The position numbers were made by a program, and so were the translations under genes. A stretch of DNA of 64,000 nt from Elmis aenea (Eukaryota; Arthropoda; Insecta; Coleoptera; Elmidae), in assembly GCA_947652605.1 (NCBI GenBank), contig OX393579.1, positions 39,066,970 to 39,130,969 on the forward strand, given 5' to 3'. The notes below the pieces were generated by a model that was not told the origin of the DNA, did not search any database, and saw nothing but the letters and a program-made list of their open reading frames with translations. Positions within the stretch are counted from its first letter, which is position 1, and each line of letters begins with the position of its first letter. This document shows, piece by piece, positions 1 to 10,924 of this stretch.

Positions 1-722
1 AATTTAATACTAACAGGTCAACTTGCTGATAATACTGCTTTGGTAATACTAAAACCACCTTCAACTAATAAACTTGACTCTACCAACCACTACTGCTGAG
101 TGTTGAGTTTGGAAAGTGACTTTTTAAAGCCCTTTCCCTACCTACCAAACAAAACAAAAATTATCTGTTTTTTATATTTAAATTTTCAATTTTATTAAAG
201 TTCTTAGATGCAAAATGTGTACAACCAGATACAAACAAGACATGAGTAAAGTTTAAGTCTCAATATGTTGACGTTGCTCGATTGAAGTTGGCTTTTACCT
301 GGTTTTACATTAGCGCGCAACTATTATATACATTATCAGCTAAAAAATTCAACATATTGTACCTACATTTTATCTAGTTGTAGTTCAAATCACATCGTTG
401 TTTAATAGAATCAATGAGAAACCGGGATTGATCCTGCGCGCTACGCAAAGTACAGTGACCCATTTAGAAAGCTGCCCCAGGAATTTATATGTAAATGGAC
501 TGTCATGATCAATTTTGTATGCTAAACCGCTAATTTGTAAAATTGCGAAAAGTTAAATTTCGATAGAGCCACCTGAGCCCAATGCAATACCTTTCCATGA
601 ACATGGATTACAGATGTAGGTAGTGTCCTGAAATACTGGTTTAACGACAATAGGTTTCCAGTTTGTAGATAAAACATTATAAAACTAATCTTAATTTAGA
701 TTTTTATGTAAATAATACAATA
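1..722. other. AT-rich stretch, nothing recognised
   Basis: No coding frame of note, TIR pair or known repeat was seen. The sequence is AT-rich with scattered short poly-A and poly-T runs. Confidence 0.5.
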
Positions 723-1060
723 TACAGGGTGTCCCAGATTAGATTTCCAGCATGGGGTGTACAGCTCTTATAACAAGCAAGATTTCTGTTTTAGAACAAG
801 CTTCAATGAGCCGGTAAAGACAAGTAAACACATGTGTTCCGCGCAGCTGCTCTTAGACAAAGTTCGAGTCTGTTTCCAAGTTTTTTTGAAGCAAATTCAC
901 GTCACCTATCCCACCTATGTACTAGCTCACCTAAAGGACGGTATACTTCAAGTCGTAAATTTATGTCGCCCTGTAGCTGATCACACAAGCGGTTTCAGAT
1001 GCTGTCACTACCCCTGTTGCTGCAGATACAGTGCAGTAATTTTATTGTAGCCATATATTG
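723..1060 (+). mobile_element. Left end of a TA-flanked CAGGGTG element, truncated
   Basis: A TA at 723-724 is followed by CAGGGTGTCCCAGATTAG, the kind of terminus seen at both ends of the complete TA-flanked hairpins elsewhere in this window. No matching inverted right end was found downstream, so this is probably a truncated copy. A 97-codon open frame at 757-1050 lies inside it and has no recognisable similarity. The extent to 1060 is a guess; only the first 30 or so bases are supported. Confidence 0.4.
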
Positions 1061-2001
1061 TCTGCGTTCCAACTTTCTGTCTACCCTCTCACTTGATTAA
1101 TTCCGAGATCACTTGTTGAGCTACCCTAAAGAGCCGATAACTTTATAATAAAACCAAGAATCCGTAAGCTTTCACTTTAATTTAAATCAGATAAATCACA
1201 TTATTACATTATAACAATATTACAGGATATAATCCCATTTAAAGCAAAGCGATGTCGTATATCTAAATTCTTAAACATATTTATTCTGTTTTCAAAAACT
1301 ACTTTACTTTTATTTAAAAGATGCCAAACTAATGTAGGTATATTATACTATTTTCACCATAAATTTATATTATTTTATTCATAAAAAAAGCAATACTTTT
1401 ATATTAAAATATTTAAATAAGTGTATACAAGGTGGCCATCAAAAACAGTTTACCCGGATTTATGCCATTGTGACTCATTTTTATAAAAGAAAAACATCCT
1501 CCAAAAATACTCTAGAACAGCGTTTCTTAAGCTATGGGTCGCGAAATTTGTTCCACCTAAAGAATATATTCGTTTGGGCAATATGTGGGTAATAATTCCT
1601 TTTTAACAATCTCGATCAAACAATTTAACTCTATAGGAAGAAGATAATTTTATAGAATTATCAACGGTCAAGAGTTTGAATATAAAGTTTGAAGATAACC
1701 AGAATAACTTTTATTTTCGATTTATAAAAAAATATCAGACTGAGTAAAACGGCAATAAAATTGTTATTTCAATTTACTGAACCTATTTGGCTGAAATTTA
1801 GGAATGGTTGTTACGAAAAATAATTTTGAACCTCGATTCGATATTAACTAATACAATAGTATAAGTTAATAGTAGAAGTATGAATTAATAAATTAATTCA
1901 AAATAAAGAACAACAACAACAAAGGCATAAAATATAATCTTACACTATTATTTTGCTTATAACTTATGTTAGAGTTTTTAATAAATATAATTCAAACTAT
2001 G
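1061..2001. other. AT-rich stretch with two possible transposon ends
   Basis: No gene recognised. TACAAGGTGGCCATC near 1427 resembles a TA-element end. CAGCGTTTCTTAAGC at 1518 resembles the hAT-type end seen again at 27262 and 30629. Neither has a partner end here. Confidence 0.35.
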
Positions 2002-2012
2002 TTAGTGTTTTA

Positions 2013-2097
2013 TTCTTCAGGCTTTCGCGGCTATGGTCCATCGTCACACAAATCAAGAAGACGCGGTTCCAAACCCGGGAACGAAGATTGTAATATT
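2013..2097 (+). mobile_element. Minimal Penelope-like element copy (both termini only)
   Basis: About 85 bp built from two pieces of the larger Penelope-like copy at 51149-52107. The first matches its left edge (TTCTTCAGGCTTTCACGG there, with one G for A change here). The second matches its right edge (CGTCACACAAATCAAG through GAAGATTGT). The 11-bp sequence TTAGTGTTTTA occurs at 2002-2012 and 2098-2108, immediately outside, and looks like a target-site duplication. The tiny copy therefore seems to have inserted as it is, and not to be an old decayed element. It has no coding capacity. Confidence 0.7.
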
Positions 2098-2108
2098 TTA
2101 GTGTTTTA

Positions 2109-2756
2109 TATAAACTTTGAAACAGCCTCTTTTATTTATAATCGATACATTTCTTACAATTTTACAAAGTTTAATTTAAATAATCTTCTTGTTCTCCTTC
2201 ATTCTTCTATTTTAGACCATGACCTATTTTTTATTCGGTTTTGTCCTCATATTGGGTTAGGTTGTCACTTCATCTTTTTCTAGGCTGTCTTAAGCTTTGT
2301 TTGGCTTTGGGAGATTTATCTCTGGCAATTTTGATTAAGCTGTTGTCTGTCATTCGACTGATATGTTGATTTGATTATTTCTTGCGTTCAAACTCCCATT
2401 TGTTTATTTTTATTACCTGGCAGAAATAATAAAAATCGAAATTAAAGTATTTGTATACTTCGAAATTCGTCTGATACGCTATGAGCAGAAATGCACTGAA
2501 TGTTTCTTCCCACATGTAGATGTTATTGTCTGACATACAGAATTTTATTTATTTGCATAATATACACTCATTCCAGTCTACCAGTTTTTTAAAAATGTTA
2601 TATCATAAACCTTTAGGTCGCAGTGTCATTACAAACAAATATTTTGGGTCGTGCGCAAAGCTTGAGAAAGGCTGCTCTAGAATATTCGATAACATTTAGA
2701 AACAAAGTGGTTGTGGATATTTCGAACATGTATTTAACTGATACGATGATATCAGG
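2109..2756. other. Unassigned AT-rich DNA
   Basis: No gene, TIR pair or recognised repeat seen. The last eight bases, 2749-2756, are the left TSD of the next element. Confidence 0.45.
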
Positions 2757-3144
2757 CAGTAGCGTACGGTAGGGAGGATTAGCGGTATAAACCCCCCGAA
2801 AGTTTGAAAAGAACTAAAATTATAATTAACGCATTTCAAAATTGCGCGATAGACTGCTTTTCCATACATATAGAATATATATGTTTGTATATTTTACTCA
2901 TAAATGCTATTTTTGGGGACGTTTGACACTGACAATTTTTTAAAAAATGCCTATGACGCTGTTACCCGAGGATCTGCTGCCCCCTGGACCCCCACAACTC
3001 TTTCTTATGACTCACTTTTTGTGTCTAGCCTCCATAGATCATTTTTTAAATGCACCATTAACATGCCCCGTTTAAAATTAGTCAGTATTATTTTTGCAAA
3101 ATAAAACAATATCCCCCTGAAATATTTTTCTGCGTACGCCACTG
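2757..3144. mobile_element. Non-autonomous hAT-type transposon
   Basis: The left end CAGTAGCGTACGGTAGG and right end CTGCGTACGCCACTG form imperfect inverted termini of the CAGTGGCGTACG kind. They are flanked by ATATCAGG (2749-2756) and GTATCAGG (3145-3152), a 7/8 match for the 8-bp duplication expected of hAT. No transposase coding remains in the 388 bp. A 66-codon frame at 2904-3104 inside it has no recognisable similarity. Confidence 0.75.
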
Positions 3145-3152
3145 GTATCAGG

Positions 3153-3954
3153 CACCCAATTTTTGGAACATGTTTACTTGGAAACTAATGACTAAAATTT
3201 AAAAGCTTGAATAAAATTACAAAAAGAATTAAACAAGCTTTAGATTATGTCCCTTGATCTCTCTTTCAATTACATTTTTTTGAGTAAATGTCAATCCAAC
3301 TTGGGTAGCGTAAATGAAATTCAAGTGTTCTTCAGACAAGAGATGTAAAAATACTTACACGTTGCCATTGAAAAAAAAATTAAAATTAAGCCCAGAAGCA
3401 GAGTATTAAATTTCCCAATTTACATTTAAATTGTCTCATCTTGTATTTACGTAAAATTCTTTTTGTTTTTTACGATTGGAAAGTTTTATCGACAATCCTA
3501 CATTACTCCATTACAATTTCCCATTAATTTTGTTTCAATACCCGGTGAAGCGAATTTTATATTCCAATTTTAATTTGTCATATTTAATCGCTTGGTAAGA
3601 TAGGTTGATTTTGCGAACATTCTACTGTATAATTGTTACAATCGCTCACATATTCGCGTGCTTGTAGATATAACTAAGAAATTTGATATTTTGCAACTAC
3701 TGGTGCTAGTGGAAAATGGTTTCGCGAAAATTAAGTTTCGTAACTAATGTAAAATAGAGATTGCCCTGAATCGTTTTAGCTGCTCCTAACTTTACTAATT
3801 TACTATCGAGGAGAAATTTCATGCATCCCCTCTAAATTGATTTTTTTAATTAGGGCACAATTAATACTTGTAAAGACGGAAGGAAGTGTTCTAATATGAA
3901 ACAAAATAAACATAAAACATTTAGCAGTTTACAGTTAAGGTTTTTGACCACGGT
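3153..3954. other. Unassigned AT-rich DNA
   Basis: No gene or repeat boundary recognised. Confidence 0.45.
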
Positions 3955-4810
3955 ACTATCAAGATAATTGTTTATTTAGTCATGAGTTTCTGCTGTTAGG
4001 TGTAGGACCGTTGAACTGTGTTGTGCTGAGGTTTTTCTATGTTTTTCTGCCTTGTGCTAGCTTTTTTTATGTCTTTCTATTTTATGTTTCTATCCCTTGC
4101 TGCTTTTTTGACTTCTTCTGCCACGTTTTTCTCAGTCTACCTCTTTTGTTTTTTCGCTGTGATCTTGCTTTGTAGGTTTTTTTTGGTTAACCTTTCTTCT
4201 TTCATCCTATAAAGGTGACCCAATCATCCCAGCTGTCTTTCTTGTATTTTTGTTTCAACCAATTTTATCTTTAATTGTTCTCCATATGTTCCATTGCACA
4301 TTCTACCTTTGATGGTTTTTCCTTGGAGTTTTCTTAAAAATCCCATTTCTGCTGCATTCACACGGTTACAATTTTGGTTTGTGAGTGCACGTTTCACTTC
4401 CGTATAAAAGTTTCGAAGTTACTACCTTTTTTACAACTCCCACTTTTGTTCATTTTGGGATTTCCCTGTTTCCAAAAAAATGTTGTTCTTAAACTGTTAA
4501 ATGTTCTTCCCACATTTCCTGTTCTTTCGCTTATTTCCTTGTCCATTCCTCCACTTTTTTTTATCACTCCAAAATGTTTAAAGCTTTCTACCTGTTCCAA
4601 CCTAAGCCTATTTAAAGTGGTTATTCCCTTTGTTCTCTGTTGTAACGATCATACTTTTAGTTTTTTCTGTATTTTTTTTCATATTGATTTTTCCAATTCA
4701 TGGCCAACGCGATCGCAAAAATTACCTTTATTATTCAACTTTTCAGTTGTTCCCCTATTTTTCCGAAGGAAATGGGTAGTTGCACGTATAATTCTGGAAA
4801 ACATTTAGTT
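3955..4810 (-). pseudogene. LINE 3' end (RTE-like), C-terminal ORF2 remnant
   Basis: Read on the minus strand this is the C-terminal part of a non-LTR retrotransposon polyprotein. Residues coded at 4600-4394 include QVESFKHFGV, then GGMDKEISERTGNVGR and FNSLRTTFF, a block typical of the region just after the reverse transcriptase. Further down (about 4410-4200) come LLYGSET and traces of the domain that ends in QLGWFGH-like residues, broken by frameshifts and stops. A second copy, itself split by an insertion, is at 27345-27771 plus 30488-30622. The likely upstream part of the same element is at 5740-6105. Assignment to RTE rather than a related clade is inferred from the C-terminal pattern. 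Confidence 0.8.
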
Positions 4811-5739
4811 TTGATGTCCTTGGTGCAATAAACACAGCCTTAATCAAATTCTAGCGACAACATATCGTGCCACCCCCCCTTTTTTTAGTATTTACAAAAT
4901 ATTGTCGTTTAATAACAGAACCCATCATTAACGATAAGCACTTTCAACTGTTTTTGCAAAATTGGATGTAAACTAATTTCAGTAATAGGTAAACAATTAT
5001 ACTCTTACAATGTCATCGTGCACCCAATCAAACGAACATTTTGCATAATGAAAATAACAGATTACCATGGCGATATATTGATAAAATTATCTTGGTGAAA
5101 TTAAATATTTGCTGTGCTATCAACTCGGTTCCCAAAAATCAATATTCAATTTAAATTTGAATGTCCTGCTCAAGTTACTAAATAACATTTCTGAAGCAGT
5201 AATACAATTACTAAAGCCGTGATTTATTTTACTGAAAATTAGAAACGCTTTTGAGTGTTGCGTACATAGTCAGAATTCATGAAAGCAGAACAACCGGTTT
5301 ACTTCAGTCACAAAACTAGCGATGGTTAATTATTAACTATAAAGATGTTCTTGCCAGCTATAACCAAGCTCCTTCGCAGCTAATTAGCTTTTTGGAAAAA
5401 GTTTCTCTCGTACGCATACATATTGCCTAAACCAGCTACGCTTTTAGCCAAAATGAATAAGAGTTATAAGAAATATACGCTTAAAATATACACCAAAAAA
5501 TATCTTATCATATAAAGAGGACATTGACGTCACTGATCAAAGACGATGTAATTGGCAATTACTTTTATTTCCACAAAAAACATCATTAAAAACACATTTA
5601 TACAATTGGGAAATTCTTCCCCGTTCCCAACTGTTACTTGATGATAAAATTATAAAGAGACGTTTATTGTAATAAAGCTTGATCAAATAATAAATTGGTT
5701 TCTTTATTGCTGAGATCCTAGGCCTTAACCCTAAAGGAC
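4811..5739. other. DNA separating two parts of a LINE
   Basis: No gene recognised. It lies between LINE fragments that should be only about 60-80 codons apart in an intact element. It may therefore be a later insertion or a rearrangement, but I found no TIR pair or TSD that defines one. Confidence 0.35.
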
Positions 5740-6105
5740 CCCCGGATTTTCTAAGTGATTCCTTTATGAAAAAGGTTTAAACAAAAATCACTTATATTTT
5801 TTACTAAGTTTTCTTGTAGGGCCTTTTCCGTTGGGGCACAAATCATCATGTCATCAGCAAAGGCACATTCTGACAAGTACACTGGCATTAGCTTATTGAA
5901 ACCTATATGAACCTTTCTAGTTCTGTTTCCTACAGATTTGATGACGTCATACATGACTAAATTAAAAGTGAGGGACTCAAAACACCTCCTTGCCTTAAAC
6001 CAACGTTTATGTCAAAAGTCTTTGATTGCAGATTATCTTTTCTCACATAATTTTTGTTATTGAGATAGGCTTTGTATACTCTTTAATAGTTTGCATTTTA
6101 ATAGA
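5740..6105 (-). pseudogene. LINE reverse transcriptase fragment (RTE-like)
   Basis: On the minus strand the reading is NKNYVRKDNLQSKTFDINVG followed by LRQGGVLSPS, a frame break, then MYDVIKSVGNRTRKVHIGF and the catalytic block ECAFADDMMICA. FADD carries two of the RT catalytic aspartates. The first, in the VD.EKAFD block, is not present in this fragment. The frame changes near 5960, so it is dead. Orientation and family match the C-terminal fragment at 3955-4810. Confidence 0.8.
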
Positions 6106-7001
6106 GCAAAATACACCCCAACTTTGCCTGCATATTTGGAAAACTTTAAAGCTACAAGTATAAAGAAATTAAAAAATTCAAACAGTCTCTTTTAATTTAA
6201 ATAATGCAGTTAATTTACGTTAACTAGAGAATTAGATCAGGGGCACCAAAGTTTCATAACAAAAAAATTTATCGCAGGAACTTTTTCACTACAGCATCCT
6301 GCTCCAAAACCAGGTAAATTAGTAACTAATAATACATATACAATCTCTTTACGAATTAAACTAATAAGCTTACAAAACTTTACACATTTTTCTGTCTAGC
6401 TAAAAATTTGCAAGAGTGACTTATACCTAGTTAACTAAGTTGCAAAGAATTACAGTTTTGAAATACAAACTAAATGAGACCATGCGGCACAAATAATATG
6501 CCACTTGCATTCAAAACACAAAAAACAAGTTATAATTCTATTTATAGAACTTCACAAACATTTCTCGACAAAGTTGTTCTGATGTGGATACTTCAAAACC
6601 TTATGAATAAGTATGCAGAGTGGTCAGCTACTGACGTGAACCTTTTAGCGATTCAAATAAGGGTTATTAAAACTGTATTCACTTTATCAAGCAGTTTAAA
6701 CAAGTATATTATTTTTCATATTTCCCTTATTGTTTTCATTTCTTGCCTGCTATTCAAGAAGTATATATTTGAGTTCCAGAATAATGAAAATATTAACAAC
6801 GCAAGCTTTTATGTTAATTTTACGATGTAGATTTCTTATCTTGGCATTCACACCAACTAAAGGAAATTAAAAGCCGTATTTTTTGTTTATTGCTCACAAT
6901 AACATAAAAATACTTATTTTGACTTCACTTTCAACAAAGCTGTTAACACTTGGGTATCTGATTTATTATCCATGGCTTCTTTTGTCAATACAGGATGTTA
7001 C
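6106..7001. other. Unassigned DNA with one 118-codon frame
   Basis: An open frame at 6474-6830 (+) codes for 118 residues rich in N, I, F and K with no motif I recognise. It is probably chance in AT-rich DNA. No transposon boundary seen before 7002. Confidence 0.4.
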
Positions 7002-7059
7002 AGGTCCATGTCCTGGGCCCCCCCACATTTGAAATGTAACTTTTTTTTTAATGTAGAAG

Positions 7060-7606
7060 GTTGTGCTAGCCTTGTGCTGGCGTGCTTTGTTAAAATTTTT
7101 GATTGTGCTGGTTTCGTTAGGCTACAAATTCAATTTTAATTTGGGGGGGCTGTAGACATGATAGCCCCCCCACCACGTAATTTAAACATTTTTTTTAGAC
7201 AGAAATGTTGTGCTAGCCTTGTGCTGGCGTGCTTTGTTAAAAATTTTGATTGTGCTGGTTCCGTTAGGCTACAAATTCAATTTTAATTTGGAGGGGCTGT
7301 AGACATGATAGCCCCCCCACCACGTAATTTAAACATTTCTTTTAGACATATATGTTGTGCTAGCCTTGTGCTGGCGTGCTTTTTTAAAATTTTTGATTGT
7401 GCTGGTTCCATTACACTACAATTTTGATTTTAAATTGGAGGGGCTGTAGACATGATAGCCCCCCCACCAAGTAATTTAAACATTTTTTTAAGACAGATGT
7501 GTTGTGCTAGCCTTGTGCTGGCGTGTGCTGTTAAAATTTTTGATTGTGCTGTTTCGTTACGGTACGATTTTGGTTTAAAATCTGAGGGGCTCTAGACATA
7601 ATTAGA
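7060..7606 (+). repeat. 147-bp tandem repeat, left arm
   Basis: The motif GTTGTGCTAGCCTTGTGCTG starts at 7060, 7207, 7354 and 7501, a spacing of exactly 147 bp each time. Each unit carries GATTGTGCTGG, an AATTCAATTTTAATTTG-like stretch, and an inner hairpin of G-run, GGCTGTAGACATGATAGCC and C-run. The fourth unit is partial and more diverged. Confidence 0.9.
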
Positions 7607-8184
7607 TTTGCTTTTGTATACATTGAACCATTATTGTTATCTCTGAAAAGGGTGACTTCTAAAAAGTTTATTGAATAATATGTTTCTGTCTCACAGGTAA
7701 ATTAAATTTTTGGATGGTAACTGTTGAATAAGTTTAAAATGTTATTGACTTTGGATTTTGGAACGCCTAAAATTAAATCGTCTACATATTTCTCTTAAAA
7801 AGGGATGTTATCAGATATTTTTGGCATTATTGTTTTTAATAAATCGTCTAATATTTTTTCTGCAATATTTTAAAGTGCTGTGTTGTAACAATGTTTGTCC
7901 TATAATTTTCGTCTATGTAAAACAATTTTATGCATTTTAAATGTGTCTATGGCACTAAAAAAATTTATAACAGTTTCAATTAAAATTATTAATGAAATTA
8001 ATCAAAATAAAGCTACATATCCCACTCATCAATTAAATAATACTGTAAAGTACAAGCACGTGTTTTTTTAAATTTTATTATAAAGACTTTTTGCTGATTT
8101 TTCATCACAGATGTACAATTTTAAATTTTAACTATACTTGTAAATATTAAAGAATGTTCTTTGACTGTTACAATATACACTATA

Positions 8185-8800
8185 CAGGATGATTAATTGA
8201 GACCGGTACTTAAAAATATATGAAGAATGAAAAAGGGTATGGATCTGAAATTTTGGCTATGACCATAATGGCATCTGGTCTGTTTATTGAAACTATTCTC
8301 AAGATGGCGACACTTCCGAAAACACCAGAAGTTGACGTCTACTTTCTTATTTCAAATACAATGGTCAATTTTTTTAGCGTATTTGGATGTAAAACGTTAT
8401 TTTAGAACGACTTTAATTAGCATTCCCTATACCTACGTGCAGTCATTTTTAAATGTTTGGACTTTTTTGAAAATTCTTAGATTTTCATCGTGATGCTTGA
8501 TATTATCTAACCCCGCCAATTTTGAAGAAAAAACGCTTAAATTAGACTAGAAGAAACCTTGGAGTACATCCTGGAATTCTTGCAATCGATGCATTACTTG
8601 CAGGGTGTCCAAAACTTAATTTTCTTTTAATACAACTTCAGACCACTAAAACTCGTTTTTTTCAAATACAATGCCCAAACTTTTTTTTCATTTTCTAATG
8701 CACAATTACATTCTGCATCAATCTGTGTTAGCGTTTCCTATACCTATCTGCAACAATTTTCGAGTAATTAAGAATTTTTGATAAAGTTTAGAGAAATAGC
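8185..8800 (+). mobile_element. Truncated copy of the TA element found at 49445
   Basis: After a TA at 8183-8184 the sequence CAGGATGATTAATTGAGACC begins a stretch colinear with 49445-50070. Shared landmarks are GAAGAATGAAAAAGGGTATG, GATGGCGACACTTCCG and TCCTATACCTATCTGCAAC. It ends near the right arm of the 147-bp array and has no right terminus. The two short frames here (8220-8405 and 8287-8493) are not supported as genes. Confidence 0.75.
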
Positions 8801-8822
8801 AGCCTCCAATTTAAAATCAAAA

Positions 8823-9184
8823 TTTTAGTGTAATGGAACCAGCACAATCAAAAATTTTGAAAAAGCACGCCAGCACAAGGCTAGCACAACATATATGTCT
8901 AAAAGAAATGTTTAAATTACGTGGTGGGGGGGCTATCATGTCTACAGCCCCTCCAAATTAAAATTGAATTTGTAGCCTAACGGAACCAGCACAATCAAAA
9001 TTTTTAACAAAGCACGCCAGCACAAGGCTAGCACAACATTTCTGTCTAAAAAAAATGTTTAAATTACGTGGTGGGGGGGCTATCATGTCCACAGCCCCCC
9101 CAAATTAAAATTGAATTTGTAGCCTAACGAAACCAGCACAATCAAAAATTTTAACAAAGCACGCCAGCACAAGGCTAGCACAAC
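8823..9184 (-). repeat. 147-bp tandem repeat, right arm (inverted)
   Basis: Inverse copies of the left-arm unit. The inverse motif ending CTAGCACAAC ends at 8890, 9037 and 9184, again exactly 147 bp apart. The innermost unit is cut to about 68 bp. Confidence 0.9.
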
Positions 9185-9409
9185 CTTCTACATTAAAAAA
9201 AAAGTTACATTTCAAATGTGGGGGGGCCCAGGACATGGACCTATTTTTCATAAATATATTTGAATTCTTAGCCATCATGTTTTATAGTGTTTCATTTGTT
9301 TCATAATTATGAATTTTATAATTGGTATTCGTTTGAGCTTTAAAGTGTAGCAAAAGAAGTTAAATTTTAGCAAAAAAATTCTAAGTGCACATAGGCTAAC
9401 ATGAAAAAT

Positions 9410-9660
9410 TTAAACGTGAACGAGTTCTAATTCAGCATCAAAAAAGGGCAAAACGTCGTTCTACGGCTGTTACCGAGAAAATTGTTACTGTGATTAAAAA
9501 TGACAACAAAACCATGTATGCACTAATGGAGAAGCAACTTTAGATTCTCATCAGCAATTGAAACAATCCAAGATAAGCTGCATTTAAAAGAAGTTGTCGT
9601 TTTGTGCCTCATCAGCTCTGAACCCCAAAAAGCAGATTGAATAAAAATTTTACTATTTCA
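9410..9660 (+). pseudogene. Mariner/Tc-type transposase N-terminal relic
   Basis: The plus-strand reading RSTAVTEKIVTVIKNDNKTM, after KKGKT-like basic residues, and then (after frame breaks) AAFKRSCRFVPHQL resembles the second helix-turn-helix and linker of mariner-type transposases, where a K.C.R.VPH.L block is usual. Stops and frameshifts interrupt it within 60 codons. No ends are recognisable. The call rests on weak similarity. Confidence 0.4.
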
Positions 9661-9734
9661 ATCTAGTCTTGTTCAAATCCTTTTCAAAATAGTTATTCTG
9701 ATTTACACCTATAATAACAAATCATGTACACCAG

Positions 9735-10286
9735 TAGAATGCGTTAAGAAGTCCAGTCTCCATAACAAAGTTTAAATCTTCAAAATAAGTTCACAGTTCT
9801 ATTTTTGAGTACCCTGTAATGTGAAGCAAAATTACTTATAAGTTACATTTTATTGATAAAAATTATGTTTTTTGCTGCTAGATGCTCTCAGGACAATTTC
9901 ACTCACTGAGAAAGAATTTTATATAGTCTATGACAAAAGTATAGATCAGCTTTGTTTCCTTAAAGAATTTTACAAAAATTTATTGTAAAAATTATGTTGT
10001 TGTGTTTATTAAAATGGAATTACAACAGAAATTTATTATTTCTCAAATGTATGTTTCCCTCACCAATAATATTTTATTATTTATAATAACCATGGAGTAA
10101 AATGTATTACTTATATGACTTGGAGTTGTTTTTAAGTAATAAACCGATCACTTCCTCTTTCGGATTATTTATTTCAAAATATTGACATGATCTATTACAT
10201 TCCGGGATCCTGAGAAATTCCGAGAAGAAAGCTAATTTCTTCCTGGAATCCCGGGACGAGCAAAATGTCAAATATGAGAAACCCTA
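9735..10286. mobile_element. Right-hand part of a hAT-like element (copy at 54310-54830)
   Basis: Colinear with 54310-54830: both have a GTCTCCAT segment, AATG.GAAGCAAAAT, a GATAAAAA.ATGTTTTTTGC-like segment, CCGGGATCC-type blocks, and the terminus ATGAGAAACCCTA (ATGAGAAACCTA in the other copy). The left end is missing here. The end sequence suggests hAT, but no 8-bp duplication was found. Confidence 0.55.
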
Positions 10287-10744
10287 CTACTTACCAACCA
10301 AGACAGTCGTGTATGGATTCACAAAGGTGAGCAAACTCCGACAATGGCCAAAAAACTGAGCAATGAAGAAAGTAATGCATGCAGTTTTCTTCACGGTTAC
10401 AGGAGTAAATGCAATTAAGCTAATTATTTAAAAGCTAATTCCAGCGTAATCGTACGGAGAATGTTTGCCTAAATTATTTAGTAGCAAGTTAGAAACAGCA
10501 GTATGCTTCATCATGATAATATATTTTCACATACGGCAACTTCAACTCCATGTTTTGACTGAACAAAAGGTAAAGGCATTCACTGCACGCACTTGACTTA
10601 GCAATAAGCAACTTTTAGCTTTTTTGTACTAAAACCAATTTTGCGGGGTAGTTATTGTCGTTTACAATTATTAAGCAGGGTCCTAAAGATTAGGGAGCTT
10701 TTACTAAGTGAAAGGTGTATTAGGTACTTCAAACACATTTGAAA
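10287..10744. other. Unassigned DNA
   Basis: No gene or repeat boundary seen. Confidence 0.45.
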
Positions 10745-10924
10745 TATAGGGTGTTTCAATAAGAGATGAAGAATTTATTCTTTAATTAAAATTTCAGGAA
10801 ATTAATACAATTACATTTTTTTAATTTCGTTATTATGTAGAGTAGAGACATATAGATAACATTTAGAATAGCATAATAGCTCATCATCCAAATGACCGCC
10901 TCGGCTCTTTTTACGAACCGACAC

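Larger units (their letters stand above)
7002..9242. mobile_element. Fold-back element with tandem-repeat arms
   Basis: The left end AGGTCCATGTCCTGGGCC (7002-7019) is the exact inverse of the right end (9225-9242). Inside each end lies an array of 147-bp units in opposite orientation (7060-7606 and 8823-9184), so the whole 2.2 kb can fold back. The interior holds about 570 bp of unassigned DNA and a fragment of a TA-flanked element (8185-8800). No target duplication is evident and no transposase is present, so the superfamily is unknown. Arms of tandem repeats recall fold-back or Galileo-type elements, but that is an analogy only. Confidence 0.75.

Noticed and set aside
757..1050. 97-codon open frame
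   Set aside because: No recognisable domain; it lies in a truncated TA element and is probably chance.
4374..4808. 144-codon plus-strand frame rich in F, L and P
   Set aside because: Antisense shadow of the minus-strand LINE C-terminus.
4060..7080. Shared origin of the LINE phrase CTTGTGCTAGC and the 147-bp unit
   Set aside because: The shared string is about 11-12 bp and the flanks do not align; treated as coincidence.
7060..9184. CRISPR-like array
   Set aside because: Units are contiguous 147-bp tandem repeats, not short repeats with unique spacers, and the DNA is eukaryotic.
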